A DNA stretch of 15,741 nt from Candidatus Izemoplasma sp. (GTDB lineage Bacteria > Bacillota_I > Bacilli_A > Izemoplasmatales > Izemoplasmataceae). Within the stretch, counting starts at the first letter, position 1; each line of letters opens with the position of its first letter. A program made the position numbers and the translations under genes. Positions 7,444-14,650 of the stretch are shown in pieces. The notes under the pieces were generated by a model, which did no database searches, had not been told where the DNA came from, and was given only the letters and a program-made list of their open reading frames with translations. The stretch covers positions 1-15,741 of the forward strand of contig SLFZ01000121.1 of assembly GCA_007123975.1 (NCBI GenBank), written 5' to 3'.

Positions 7444-8087
7444 GCGTTTTCCTCCTTGAAGGTTGCGATTAGTTTATAGATCGGACCGTCTTCGCCATAA
7501 CGTGCTTCGAATTCGGTCATGATGTTGTCGTCGGGGTCATCGGCGTGAAGGTTCAGTGAGACATCGCTCAGTTCGACACCCGCTTGATTCAACGTCATCA
7601 AACTGTATTCAAACAAACCTCGATTGTCGGTCTTTAACGACAGCGTTCCTCCTGGTTTCAAAAGCTCGCGATACATCGAGAGGAACCGTGGATGGGTAAG
7701 GCGCCGTTTTTCATGCCGGGCTTTGGGCCACGGGTCGGAGAAGTTCAAGTAGATGGCATCAACACTTCCGGGCTTTAGGCATTCGCTAAGTTTTTGTGCA
7801 TCCATACGCACCAAATGCAAGTTCTCCTTTGGATCGTCGAGCTGCTTTTCAAGCGCGCGAATGATGACGCTGTCAAACATCTCAATGGCGAGCACGTTGA
7901 GGTTAGGATTCATCGCGGCGAGGGTGTGACAAAACTGGCCCTTCCCGGCACCGATCTCAACGACGAGCGGGCGGGACGATGAAAAGACGTTGTCGAGTTC
8001 AACCTTGTCGTCGCGGTCGACCAACGTGATGTGTTCAGGATGTTGTTCAATGGTTTCGCTTGCGTGTTTCACCGGTCTAAGCCGCAT
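7440..8087 (-). CDS. trmB: tRNA (guanine-N7-)-methyltransferase
   Basis: Transfers methyl from S-adenosylmethionine to N7 of guanine 46 in the tRNA variable loop; 215-residue cytosolic Rossmann-fold enzyme of normal length. Motif I is VEIGAGKGQF (43-52), the acidic SAM contact is AIEM near 67-70, and the TrmB-specific catalytic stretch NFSDPWPKARHEKRRLT is at 115-131, followed by TDN near 153 and TEFEARYGE at 191-199. First gene of the run trmB, M42 peptidase, panT, coaX. The ribosome site is weak (GGTGA, 6 bases upstream) and the predicted leader is only about 11 bases. Family certain. Confidence 0.96.
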   Translation of the reverse strand: MRLRPVKHASETIEQHPEHITLVDRDDKVELDNVFSSSRPLVVEIGAGKGQFCHTLAAMNPNLNVLAIEMFDSVIIRALEKQLDDPKENLHLVRMDAQKLSECLKPGSVDAIYLNFSDPWPKARHEKRRLTHPRFLSMYRELLKPGGTLSLKTDNRGLFEYSLMTLNQAGVELSDVSLNLHADDPDDNIMTEFEARYGEDGPIYKLIATFKEENA

Positions 8088-8104
8088 AAAAAATCACCGT
8101 TTCT

Positions 8105-8132
8105 ATTATAACAAAAAACGCCGCAATCACAA
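8105..8132 (-). promoter_or_regulatory. Promoter of the trmB-peptidase-panT-coaX unit
   Basis: Minus strand TTGTGA (8127-8132, 4/6 matches) with a 16-base spacer to a perfect TATAAT (8105-8110) that is also an extended -10 (TGT before it). It lies inside the terminator hairpin of the preceding gene. Predicted start is near 8098, so the trmB leader would be extremely short. Confidence 0.65.
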
Positions 8133-8160
8133 TCGATAAACCTCGATTTGCGGCATTTTT
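8114..8160 (-). terminator. Terminator after the GGDEF gene, possibly bidirectional
   Basis: On the minus strand AAAAATGCCGCAA pairs with TTGCGGCGTTTTT (one G-U pair). An inner stem ATCGA/TCGAT caps it with a 6-base loop, and a 5-base bulge lies on the 3' side. It ends in a T run. It begins 2 bases past the stop codon of the 802-residue GGDEF gene. The A-rich 5' arm makes it symmetrical, but no plus-strand gene ends here. Confidence 0.88.
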
Positions 8161-8162
8161 GG

Positions 8163-10571
8163 TCACATCATACGAATGAATGCATCCACCATGTCGTCGT
8201 CAAAGTATTTTCCTTTTTCTCGCGCAAGCTTTTCAAGCGCTTTTTCTTTCGACATGGTACGACCGTATGCTTTCGCGCTCACCAAACGGTCATACCGAGC
8301 GATGATGGCAAGAACGCGTGAAAAGTAGGGGATGTCTGCGTCTTTGAGTCCGTGCGGCTTTCCTGAGCCGTCAACGTGCTCACACTGATAAAGCGCAGCG
8401 CGGGCAATGATCGGATCTTCGAGCAAGTTCGATAGTATTTTAAACCCGAGTTCAACGTTGACATAGGCATGCACATCCCGTAAATCAAAGGTGCTCTTGC
8501 GACGTTTGGATGCAATGTATGCCTCGATGCGGCCGATGGCGTGGTGTTCGATCAAGGTCGTCATCGTGTTGATGTCGCCGGTGCGCGACATGCCAAGCGC
8601 TACCATGTAATCTTTAGCAAGTGCCTTCATCCGTTCAACGCGTGCCTTCATGGCCGGTTCAAAACGATACAATTGACGCAATAGGAGTTCCAAAGTCTGG
8701 CGCTTTCGTTGCGGGCGTTCCATGAGTTTTTGTCGGTACATCTTCTCTTCGGCTTCTTCATAGGAAGCTCGGAAATCCGACGCTTCACCCAACGCCGCCA
8801 CACCGACGCTGACCGATAGCGGGATATGGTAGTCGAGCATCGTTTCAAGGTTGCGACGCAACTTGGCATGGGCTTGTTTGATGTGTCGGTCGTTCATTGA
8901 CGTAATGATCAAGAACTCATCGCCACCGATGCGGGCGATGTAATCGTCTGGAAACGCCTGATTTAGCATCTCAGCAAATCGTCGCAACACATCGTCGCCT
9001 TCGAAATGACCCAAGATGTCGTTGACGCTTTTTAGTCCGTCGAGGTCGAACACGACAATGCGAGATCCTTCAGGCAAGGCTTTTTGGTCGAGGCGGCGTT
9101 TAAGGTTGTGGCGATTGTATAGGTTGGTTAAGGCATCGTGATTCGCCATGTGTTCGATTTGCATGTTTTTTTCTTGTTCATTGGTGACGTCGCGAAGCAG
9201 TCCCAAAATGCGACGTGCAGTGCCGTCGTCGTTGCGATCGAGGATTTGCAGGTAGTACTCGATATACTGAGGTTTGCCTCCGGGTGTTTTCACCAAGCGG
9301 AACAAACTCGAGCCATCGCTCATTTCACCGCTAAGAAGCTGCGCGTTACGCTTGAAGATCGTCTCGCGGTCATCGGGATGTAAGTACGCTTTAAAGAGTT
9401 TTCTGTATGTTTGATAATCGAGGTTTTCAACGCCGAAGATGTTATCCACATACGCATCCCCAGAAAACGCCATGTTTTCCATGTCAATTTCGAAAAAGCC
9501 CATCTCCGCAAGCGTCAGCATCATCCGGATTTTCTTTAGTTGAATGAGCTCGGTGGACTTCAGTCGATGATAGTGTGTCGTTTCGAAATACACGTTGATA
9601 ACCTCTCCAGGTTTTGGGCTGTAACTGTATACGTGGAAGTGCTTGTCAAGGGTTTTGTTGTAATCGTCGAACGCGGTGCGATTCCCACGGGCGACGTGGC
9701 TATATCGTTTGAGGCGTTGTTTCGGATACGATGGATAAATCTCAAAAAGACGTTTTCCAATCATCGTATGAATGTCTTCGTTCATCATCTTTCCGTAGCG
9801 CTCATTGGCATAGAGCACGCGTGCATCGGTTGGGTTTTTATTATCATCATAGAGAAACTCAAGATGCACAATGCCCAGACGCAAGTAATCGAAACTGTCG
9901 ATGATATGGTTGTAAAATGAGCCAACCGGTTGATGTGAAAAAACGAGTTGGACCATTCGGCTTTCGCTATCAACGACGCAATACACCCTGAGGTGTTGTT
10001 GTTTCACGGTGTCGACATAGAAACTGTCGTTCCGCCCGCTTTTCACGGATTGCATCACGCGGTCTTTAAACGTTGAAAAATCAAGCACCACGGGCTCGAA
10101 ATCATCAAACGTCTTTACATCAACAGAAAACAATTTTTGGGCATAGCGGTTAACCGTGTGCACCGCCTCATCAAAACCTATAATGATCATCCCGTACTCG
10201 TGTTCAAAGTTCTCGGTCATGTCGATGTCGATGTGCGCATCAAAAAACGACAACACCGAAAGACGACCGTGGATGTCGTCAAGCGTTATCGTTGGCGATA
10301 GTTTGTCTTCTAACGTGACGCAGACAAACAGATTCTGTTGGTTGTAAAAGAGGCATGTCTCGCGTTCATTCAGAAGAAATGAAACATGCTTTTGGTTGTT
10401 TTTCTCCAACTCAATGGCATGCCGCGCCACTTCTAACCCGTTTTCAATGATAAAATCGGCATACGTGTAGCGGAATCCCTTGTGGTCAAGCACAGCAAAA
10501 TCCACGATTTCCTGGTCAAAAATCGCTTTGATATGGGTTATCAAAGGCAAGACCGTTCGTTCACTGTACAA
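8163..10571 (-). CDS. PAS-GGDEF diguanylate cyclase with degenerate HD-GYP domain
   Basis: 802-residue soluble signalling protein with no obvious membrane segment. Residues 1-130 are unrecognised; weak PAS-like folds lie near 130-215 and 228-335, and a clearer PAS plus PAC segment at about 350-466 ends in GLLRDVTNEQE. The GGDEF domain (about 475-620) looks active: NHDALTNLYNR, VVFDLDGLKSVND and ARIGGDEFLI (GGDEF at 549-553). The inhibitory RxxD site is absent (Phe replaces Arg before Asp543), so feedback by c-di-GMP is probably lost. The C-terminal region (about 640-802) is an HD-GYP relative retaining DGSGKPHGL and the Fdddmv-aF end, but HD is His-Ala (677-678), HHE is Gln-Cys-Glu (729-731), GYP is GKP, and the metal Asp of the RILAIAD helix is Ala758. 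It is probably inactive as a phosphodiesterase. The start is TTG; GGGGGT lies 7 bases upstream and no in-frame ATG is near. Own promoter and terminator. Confidence 0.88.
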   Translation of the reverse strand: MYSERTVLPLITHIKAIFDQEIVDFAVLDHKGFRYTYADFIIENGLEVARHAIELEKNNQKHVSFLLNERETCLFYNQQNLFVCVTLEDKLSPTITLDDIHGRLSVLSFFDAHIDIDMTENFEHEYGMIIIGFDEAVHTVNRYAQKLFSVDVKTFDDFEPVVLDFSTFKDRVMQSVKSGRNDSFYVDTVKQQHLRVYCVVDSESRMVQLVFSHQPVGSFYNHIIDSFDYLRLGIVHLEFLYDDNKNPTDARVLYANERYGKMMNEDIHTMIGKRLFEIYPSYPKQRLKRYSHVARGNRTAFDDYNKTLDKHFHVYSYSPKPGEVINVYFETTHYHRLKSTELIQLKKIRMMLTLAEMGFFEIDMENMAFSGDAYVDNIFGVENLDYQTYRKLFKAYLHPDDRETIFKRNAQLLSGEMSDGSSLFRLVKTPGGKPQYIEYYLQILDRNDDGTARRILGLLRDVTNEQEKNMQIEHMANHDALTNLYNRHNLKRRLDQKALPEGSRIVVFDLDGLKSVNDILGHFEGDDVLRRFAEMLNQAFPDDYIARIGGDEFLIITSMNDRHIKQAHAKLRRNLETMLDYHIPLSVSVGVAALGEASDFRASYEEAEEKMYRQKLMERPQRKRQTLELLLRQLYRFEPAMKARVERMKALAKDYMVALGMSRTGDINTMTTLIEHHAIGRIEAYIASKRRKSTFDLRDVHAYVNVELGFKILSNLLEDPIIARAALYQCEHVDGSGKPHGLKDADIPYFSRVLAIIARYDRLVSAKAYGRTMSKEKALEKLAREKGKYFDDDMVDAFIRMM

Positions 10572-10617
10572 GCATAATACCCCCGTCCAACCCCCATAAT
10601 TTTGCGTGTTACCTTAT

Positions 10618-10646
10618 ATTATAGCACCATACCACGTCGTTGGCAA
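10618..10646 (-). promoter_or_regulatory. Promoter of the GGDEF/HD-GYP gene
   Basis: Minus strand TTGCCA (10641-10646, 5/6 matches), 17-base spacer, perfect TATAAT (10618-10623) with TGC before it (extended -10). Predicted start near 10611, leader about 40 bases. It lies 2 bases past the pepV stop, with no terminator between the two genes. Confidence 0.85.
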
Positions 10647-10648
10647 GG

Positions 10649-12004
10649 TCACCCCTCGTCTCGGGTCAAGGCGTAAATCGCCTCCATGTATATCGCGGTG
10701 GCCTCGAGCAAATCATCCACGTGAATGTGTTCATCAGCCTGGTGCACCACGTCTTTGCGTCCCGGCATCATCGGGCCGAATGCAACCGCTTTGTCAAGGG
10801 CGCGCGCATACGTTCCTCCGCCGATGGTAAACGGCTCGCTTTCGTGGTCGTTGGTCACCTTACGATAGGCGTCAAGAAGGTGTTTGATGAGCGTGTCTTC
10901 AGGGTCGACGTAATGCACGGGGTTATCCCCTTTGTCAACGAGTTTCAACCCATGCTTCTTCGCACGTTCGCCGACGCGTTTCCGCGCGTTTTCAAGATCG
11001 TATCCTTTTGGGTACCGGCAGTTAATCCCGATTGATACCCCATTGCTATCGTAGTTGAATACGCCGGGGTTGATGGTGAAACGCTTCATTTCCTCATCGT
11101 CGTAATCGATGCCGAGTTTTTCACCATACGCATCAAACGACAAATACTTCTCAATGAACTGAATCGCAGGGTTATCGGTGATGTCGTTGAGGAACTTCGC
11201 AAGTATAAACGCGGCATTGACGCCGTGTTGTGGCTGCATCGCATGGGCATTTTTCCCATGCACGATGTAAATGCCATTCTTGACTTCACCTTTGAACCCG
11301 TAGTATTTACAGAACGTCATGAAGGCCTCACGATGATCGTTTTTCAGCGATGCCTCAGCGTAGTCGGGGACTACATTGTAGCGTTCGCCCGAGCGAAAAT
11401 GAATGATCTCGTCGCCGCTTGCTTTGCCTTCTAGGTCAAACGTCCAAATGCCCTTCTCACCGTAAATAAGCGGAAATGACGCGTCTGGCGCAAAGCCGAT
11501 GGTGGGCATTTCCTCAAATTCGAAATAGCGTGTAATGCCACGCCAGGCCGTCTCTTCATCGGTGCCGAGAATGATGCGGACGCGCTTATGAAATTGCACA
11601 TCGAGGTCTTTCAAAAACTTAAGCGCAAAATACGCCGCCATCGTCGGGCCTTTATCATCCATCGAACCACGTGCGAAAAGCTTACCATCGCGAACCGTCG
11701 GTTCAAAAGGCGGTGTGGTCCATCCGTCGCCGGGTGGCACCACGTCTAGGTGACATAACACACCCAACAACGCTTCCCCATCACCATGTTCGATGTGCGC
11801 GGCGTGGTTTTGGATGTTCTTTACCACAAAACCGTCTTGTTTGGCAAGTTCAAGCATGTATTCAAGCGCTTCTTGAATGCCTTCGCCAAAGGGTGCGTTG
11901 CTTTCAGGGACATAGTTGTCCAACACGCTCTTAATCCGCAACAGCTCTTTGGTTTTTTCCAAAATCTCCGCGCGGTGTTCCTGCACGTACGTATAAAAAT
12001 CCAT
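10649..12004 (-). CDS. pepV: M20-family dipeptidase, PepV type
   Basis: Cytosolic zinc dipeptidase (peptidase family M20, PepV group), 451 residues. Metal and catalytic motifs in order: GVLCHLDVVPPGDGW (His85, catalytic Asp87), ARGSMDDKGPTMA (bridging Asp116), GTDEETAWRGI (catalytic Glu150, ligand Glu151), FAPDASFPL (Asp174) and a C-terminal VVHQADEHI (His421). The lid/dimerization domain lies at about 185-370, and GGGTYARAL near 390 is typical. I start at the ATG at 12004, which follows GGAGGTGA by four bases; a longer reading from 12073 would run through this ribosome site and the promoter. The gene is divergent from the zinc-export operon. PepV enzymes act broadly on dipeptides, including beta-Ala and D-residue substrates; the preference here is unknown. 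Confidence 0.92.
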   Translation of the reverse strand: MDFYTYVQEHRAEILEKTKELLRIKSVLDNYVPESNAPFGEGIQEALEYMLELAKQDGFVVKNIQNHAAHIEHGDGEALLGVLCHLDVVPPGDGWTTPPFEPTVRDGKLFARGSMDDKGPTMAAYFALKFLKDLDVQFHKRVRIILGTDEETAWRGITRYFEFEEMPTIGFAPDASFPLIYGEKGIWTFDLEGKASGDEIIHFRSGERYNVVPDYAEASLKNDHREAFMTFCKYYGFKGEVKNGIYIVHGKNAHAMQPQHGVNAAFILAKFLNDITDNPAIQFIEKYLSFDAYGEKLGIDYDDEEMKRFTINPGVFNYDSNGVSIGINCRYPKGYDLENARKRVGERAKKHGLKLVDKGDNPVHYVDPEDTLIKHLLDAYRKVTNDHESEPFTIGGGTYARALDKAVAFGPMMPGRKDVVHQADEHIHVDDLLEATAIYMEAIYALTRDEG

Positions 12005-12008
12005 ACGG

Positions 12009-12016
12009 TCACCTCC
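12009..12016 (-). promoter_or_regulatory. Strong ribosome binding site fixing the pepV start
   Basis: Minus strand GGAGGTGA, near-perfect anti-16S complement, 4 bases before the ATG at 12004. It rules out the in-frame reading that begins 69 bases upstream. Confidence 0.88.
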
Positions 12017-12025
12017 GATTAAATA

Positions 12026-12054
12026 ATGATACCATGCAAGGTAGGCTTTGACAA
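12026..12054 (-). promoter_or_regulatory. Promoter of pepV
   Basis: Minus strand TTGTCA (12049-12054, 5/6), 17-base spacer, TATCAT (12026-12031, 5/6), with TGG in front (extended -10). It lies back to back with the zntA promoter; the two -35 boxes are 12 bases apart. Confidence 0.8.
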
Positions 12055-12066
12055 GCGTGAAAAACG

Positions 12067-12096
12067 TTGACATATGAGCGACCGCGCATATATAAT
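12067..12096 (+). promoter_or_regulatory. Consensus promoter of the zinc-export operon
   Basis: Plus strand TTGACA (12067-12072) and TATAAT (12091-12096), both perfect, with an 18-base spacer. Predicted start is near 12103, giving a leader of under 20 bases that contains AAGGTG before the ATG at 12121. The spacer holds an inverted repeat, so the strong promoter is probably held off by a repressor. Confidence 0.88.
12072..12091. promoter_or_regulatory. Candidate ArsR/SmtB-type operator
   Basis: Inverted repeat ATATGAGCG, 2-base gap, CGCGCATAT: 8 of 9 positions are complementary, and the pair a70/t93 extends the symmetry further out. ATATGA...TCATAT-like half-sites separated by two bases are the known form of SmtB/CzrA operators (12-2-12). 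It sits in the spacer between -35 and -10 of the zntA promoter, where binding would block RNA polymerase. The cognate repressor is most likely the ArsR-family gene at 14184-14471. Binding itself is inferred. Confidence 0.7.
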
Positions 12097-12120
12097 GAGG
12101 GTACGTGAGAAGGTGTGCAT

Positions 12121-14187
12121 ATGATAAAGAAAATCGTCATGGAAAACCTGACGTGCTCAAACTGCGCCGGCAAGATTGAACGCGCGCTTCACGACCTACC
12201 CTTTGTCCGCTCCGCAAGCTACAACCTAACGAACCAAACGATGTTGCTGGATGTGACCGACGCGTATAACGACGACGACATCCACGCCATTCGAAAAATC
12301 GTCAACGACATCGAACACGGTGTGTTGACCTATGCCTATGAAAAACGTCATCACGTCGCCCACAAGGGCTTCTTTCGATCGAACTGGCTCATCATGGTCG
12401 GCATCGTGCTCTTTTCATCGGGTTGGCTGCTTGAAAATGCTTACGAGCTCGTTCGCTCCAACCCTTTTTATTGGATTGGCTATTTTCTTGTCGCCCATAA
12501 AATTGGCATCAAAACCCTAAAAGGATTGCGTCGTCGCGACTACTTCAACGAAAACACCTTGATGATGGTCGCCACGCTCGCCGCGATGGCCACGGGCCAC
12601 CCCTATGAGGCAATGCTCGTCATTATTTTCTACTCACTCGGCGAACACCTGCAACACAAAGCCGTGCACCAATCGAAAAACGAAGTCCGCTCGCTGATGG
12701 ATCTTCATGTTGAGTACGCCAACGTTCTTGACGATGAGGGTAATGTCCAGGTCAAAGACCCCGTCGCCATTAAGAAGAACGACCGAATATTAGTCAAGAA
12801 CGGTGAAAAAATCCCGGTCGACGGAATCATTGAAAAGGGCAGCACGACCTTAAACACGAGCGCCTTGACAGGCGAAGCCAAACCGGCAAACGTCGGCGTC
12901 GGCAGTTACGTGCTCTCTGGAAACATCAACACCGGCAACGTCATCGAAGTTCGCGCCGCCAAAGAGTATGGCGACTCGACCATCGCACGGATTATTGATC
13001 TCATCGAAAACTCTACCGTCCACAAAGCGAAGACGGAGACATTCATCACAAAGTTCGCACGTTACTACACGCCGATTGTCACCGCCCTCGCCGTATTGAT
13101 GTTTGCGATACCGACCTATTTCGATCCGGGCAACGCCGAAGACTACATCTTGCGTGCCGCAACCTTTCTCGTCATCAGCTGTCCCTGCGCCCTTGTGCTC
13201 AGCGTGCCGCTATCGTATTTCGCTGGCATTGGCATGAGCGCGAAAAAAGGCATTCTCTTCAAAGGTTCCAACTACCTCGACATGATGCGCGAAGTCGACC
13301 TCATCGGCATCGACAAAACCGGCACCTTAACGCACGGAGCATTCGAAGTCGATGGTTACACAGACATCGAAACCCTTCGCCTCGCGGCATCGGTCGACCG
13401 CTATTCCAATCACCCCATCGCCAAAAGCGTCGTCGAAGCCTACGACGGTGAGTTTACACTTGTACAAAATGTGAAAGAAACGGCTGGTTTTGGCATCGAA
13501 GCTGAAAGCGCCGAAGGCCGTGTTCTTGTCGGCAGCCGTAAGTGGTTGAAGCGTTTCCGCGTCGATGTGACCGATAGCCGTGATACCGCCGGCAGCAACG
13601 TCTTCGTTGCCCTTGGCGACCGTTACGTCGGGCGTGTGGTCATCAAAGACAAAATCAAAGATAGCGCACGTCCCACCATGGAGAAACTCCTTAAGAAGCG
13701 CCGCGTCGTGATGTTGACCGGCGACAACCAAGACACCGCAAGCGAAGTCGCCTACGACGTCGGCGGGATTGATTACCGTCACGGACTGCTTCCGGATGAG
13801 AAGGTCACCGAGTTTGAAAAACTCACAAGCAAACGGTTAAAAATGTACGTTGGCGACGGCATCAACGACGCCCCGCTCTTAAAAGCCGCCGACATCGGTG
13901 TCGCCATGGGATCAGGAAGCGAACTCGCCATCGATGTGGCCGATGTCATCATCATGGATGACGACATCCAAGTGCTCGACAAAGCCTTCACGATGAGCCG
14001 TCGCACCCGCGCCGTGGTGATTCAAAACATCGTTTTAAGCCTCGGTGTGAAGTTTTCATTTCTCGCGCTTGCCGGCTTCGGCATGGCGACGATGTTGATG
14101 GCCATTTTCGCCGACGTCGGGATTACCTTAATTGCTGTCGCAAACGCCCTACGATTGACCTATGGAAGGAAGGCGAAACAGTTATGA
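12121..14187 (+). CDS. zntA: P1B-2-type heavy-metal ATPase (Zn2+/Cd2+/Pb2+ exporter, ZntA/CadA type)
   Basis: Membrane pump that expels Zn2+, Cd2+ or Pb2+ using ATP; 688 residues. One N-terminal metal-binding domain carries NLTCSNCAGKIE (Cys12, Cys15). About eight membrane segments follow, with CPC at 354-356. The cytoplasmic machinery is complete: TGE (250-252) in the actuator domain, DKTGT (phosphorylated Asp398), SNHP (His431) in the nucleotide domain, TGDN (533-536) and GDGIND (578-583). Specificity residues of the P1B-2 class are present: Lys644 in NIVLSLGVK and Asp665 in FADVGITLIAVANALRL, rather than the Cu-ATPase pattern. I chose ATG at 12121, with AAGGTG five bases upstream; a GTG two codons earlier is too close to that site. 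The gene is the first of a two-gene operon with an ArsR-family sensor, overlapping it by ATGA. Confidence 0.95.
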   Translation: MIKKIVMENLTCSNCAGKIERALHDLPFVRSASYNLTNQTMLLDVTDAYNDDDIHAIRKIVNDIEHGVLTYAYEKRHHVAHKGFFRSNWLIMVGIVLFSSGWLLENAYELVRSNPFYWIGYFLVAHKIGIKTLKGLRRRDYFNENTLMMVATLAAMATGHPYEAMLVIIFYSLGEHLQHKAVHQSKNEVRSLMDLHVEYANVLDDEGNVQVKDPVAIKKNDRILVKNGEKIPVDGIIEKGSTTLNTSALTGEAKPANVGVGSYVLSGNINTGNVIEVRAAKEYGDSTIARIIDLIENSTVHKAKTETFITKFARYYTPIVTALAVLMFAIPTYFDPGNAEDYILRAATFLVISCPCALVLSVPLSYFAGIGMSAKKGILFKGSNYLDMMREVDLIGIDKTGTLTHGAFEVDGYTDIETLRLAASVDRYSNHPIAKSVVEAYDGEFTLVQNVKETAGFGIEAESAEGRVLVGSRKWLKRFRVDVTDSRDTAGSNVFVALGDRYVGRVVIKDKIKDSARPTMEKLLKKRRVVMLTGDNQDTASEVAYDVGGIDYRHGLLPDEKVTEFEKLTSKRLKMYVGDGINDAPLLKAADIGVAMGSGSELAIDVADVIIMDDDIQVLDKAFTMSRRTRAVVIQNIVLSLGVKFSFLALAGFGMATMLMAIFADVGITLIAVANALRLTYGRKAKQL

Positions 14188-14471
14188 AACCAGTGAATGA
14201 AATCGACAAGACCGTCACCCTCTTTAAACTCTTCAGCGACCCCACACGCCTGAAAATCATCGCCATGCTTGTCGAAGGCGAGTACTGCGTGCACGAAATT
14301 CACGACACCCTCAACATCAGCCAATCTTCCGTAAGCCATCAATTAGCGATGTTGCGAGAACGAAACGTCGTTAAAACACGACGTGAAGGCAAACTCATCT
14401 TCTACAGTTTGAAAGACGAACACGTCAAAGAGCTCTTTGAGACCGCGTACGCCCACGCCAACGAATGCTAA
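14184..14471 (+). CDS. ArsR/SmtB-family zinc-responsive repressor
   Basis: Homodimeric winged-helix metalloregulator, 95 residues, expected to repress the upstream exporter until Zn2+ (or Co2+/Cd2+) binds. LFKLFSDPTRLKIIAML is the family N-terminal helix, and ISQSSVSHQLAMLRERNVVKTRREGKLIFYSL is the helix-turn-helix plus wing. The alpha-5 site is complete: Asp78-x-His80-x10-His91-x2-Glu94, the same D-x-H-x10-H-x2-E spacing as cyanobacterial SmtB. The alpha-3 box reads EYCVHEI (Cys35, His37) rather than the ELCVCDL of CadC/ArsR, so thiol-based Cd/Pb or As sensing is less likely. A C-terminal Cys95 ends the protein. The start overlaps the ATPase stop (ATGA), with AAGG about 10 bases upstream. 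The likely operator lies in the zntA promoter at 12072-12091, which implies autoregulation. Confidence 0.93.
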   Translation: MKPVNEIDKTVTLFKLFSDPTRLKIIAMLVEGEYCVHEIHDTLNISQSSVSHQLAMLRERNVVKTRREGKLIFYSLKDEHVKELFETAYAHANEC

Positions 14472-14502
14472 AAACGCCACCGGATACCCGGCGGCGTTTT
14501 TT
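14471..14502 (+). terminator. Terminator of the zinc-export operon, probably bidirectional
   Basis: Stem AAAACGCC + CCGG pairs with CCGG + GGCGTTTT around a 4-base loop with one A-C mismatch, then two further T. It starts within the arsR stop codon. The A run on the left arm gives T5 on the minus strand, so it could also end transcripts from tyrS, which stops about 110 bases away. Confidence 0.9.
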
Positions 14503-14510
14503 ATATACGC

Positions 14511-14650
14511 TGTAGATGTCTTAAGATGCATTTAGATGTATTTTAACGAACGATAGATTACTTTGACGTCTTTACATGATATATGATGCATTTTAATGAA
14601 TTTTGTTGCATTATGATACTTTTTGAATGTCTTTCTTCTTTTTCGATGAC
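14511..14650. repeat. Degenerate 10-bp periodic tract between arsR and tyrS
   Basis: About 14 successive 10-base units stay in one register, with consensus TTTWGATGCA. Examples: TTAAGATGCA at 14521, TTTAGATGTA at 14531, ATATGATGCA at 14581, TTTTGTTGCA at 14601 and TTTCGATGAC at 14641. Units at 14541, 14551, 14621 and 14631 are poor matches. T-rich blocks recur about every helical turn, as in intrinsically curved DNA. The tract crosses the tyrS stop codon at 14611 and enters its coding end. No spacers, so not CRISPR. Origin (decayed tandem repeat, curvature or protein sites) unknown. Confidence 0.55.

Noticed and set aside
9540..9920. A 126-codon plus-strand open frame inside the GGDEF gene
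   Set aside because: Antisense shadow of the PAS region; no ribosome site, promoter or recognisable motif.
12005..12073. N-terminal extension of PepV by 23 residues
   Set aside because: It would pass through the pepV promoter and the GGAGGTGA ribosome site, and PepV enzymes begin near the chosen Met.
13327..13782. A 151-codon open frame on the minus strand inside zntA
   Set aside because: It runs antisense to strongly conserved ATPase motifs, has no family resemblance or ribosome site, and is explained by the codon bias of the real gene.
14511..14650. CRISPR array in the repetitive tract
   Set aside because: Units are 10 bp, directly abutting and degenerate, with no spacers and no cas genes nearby.
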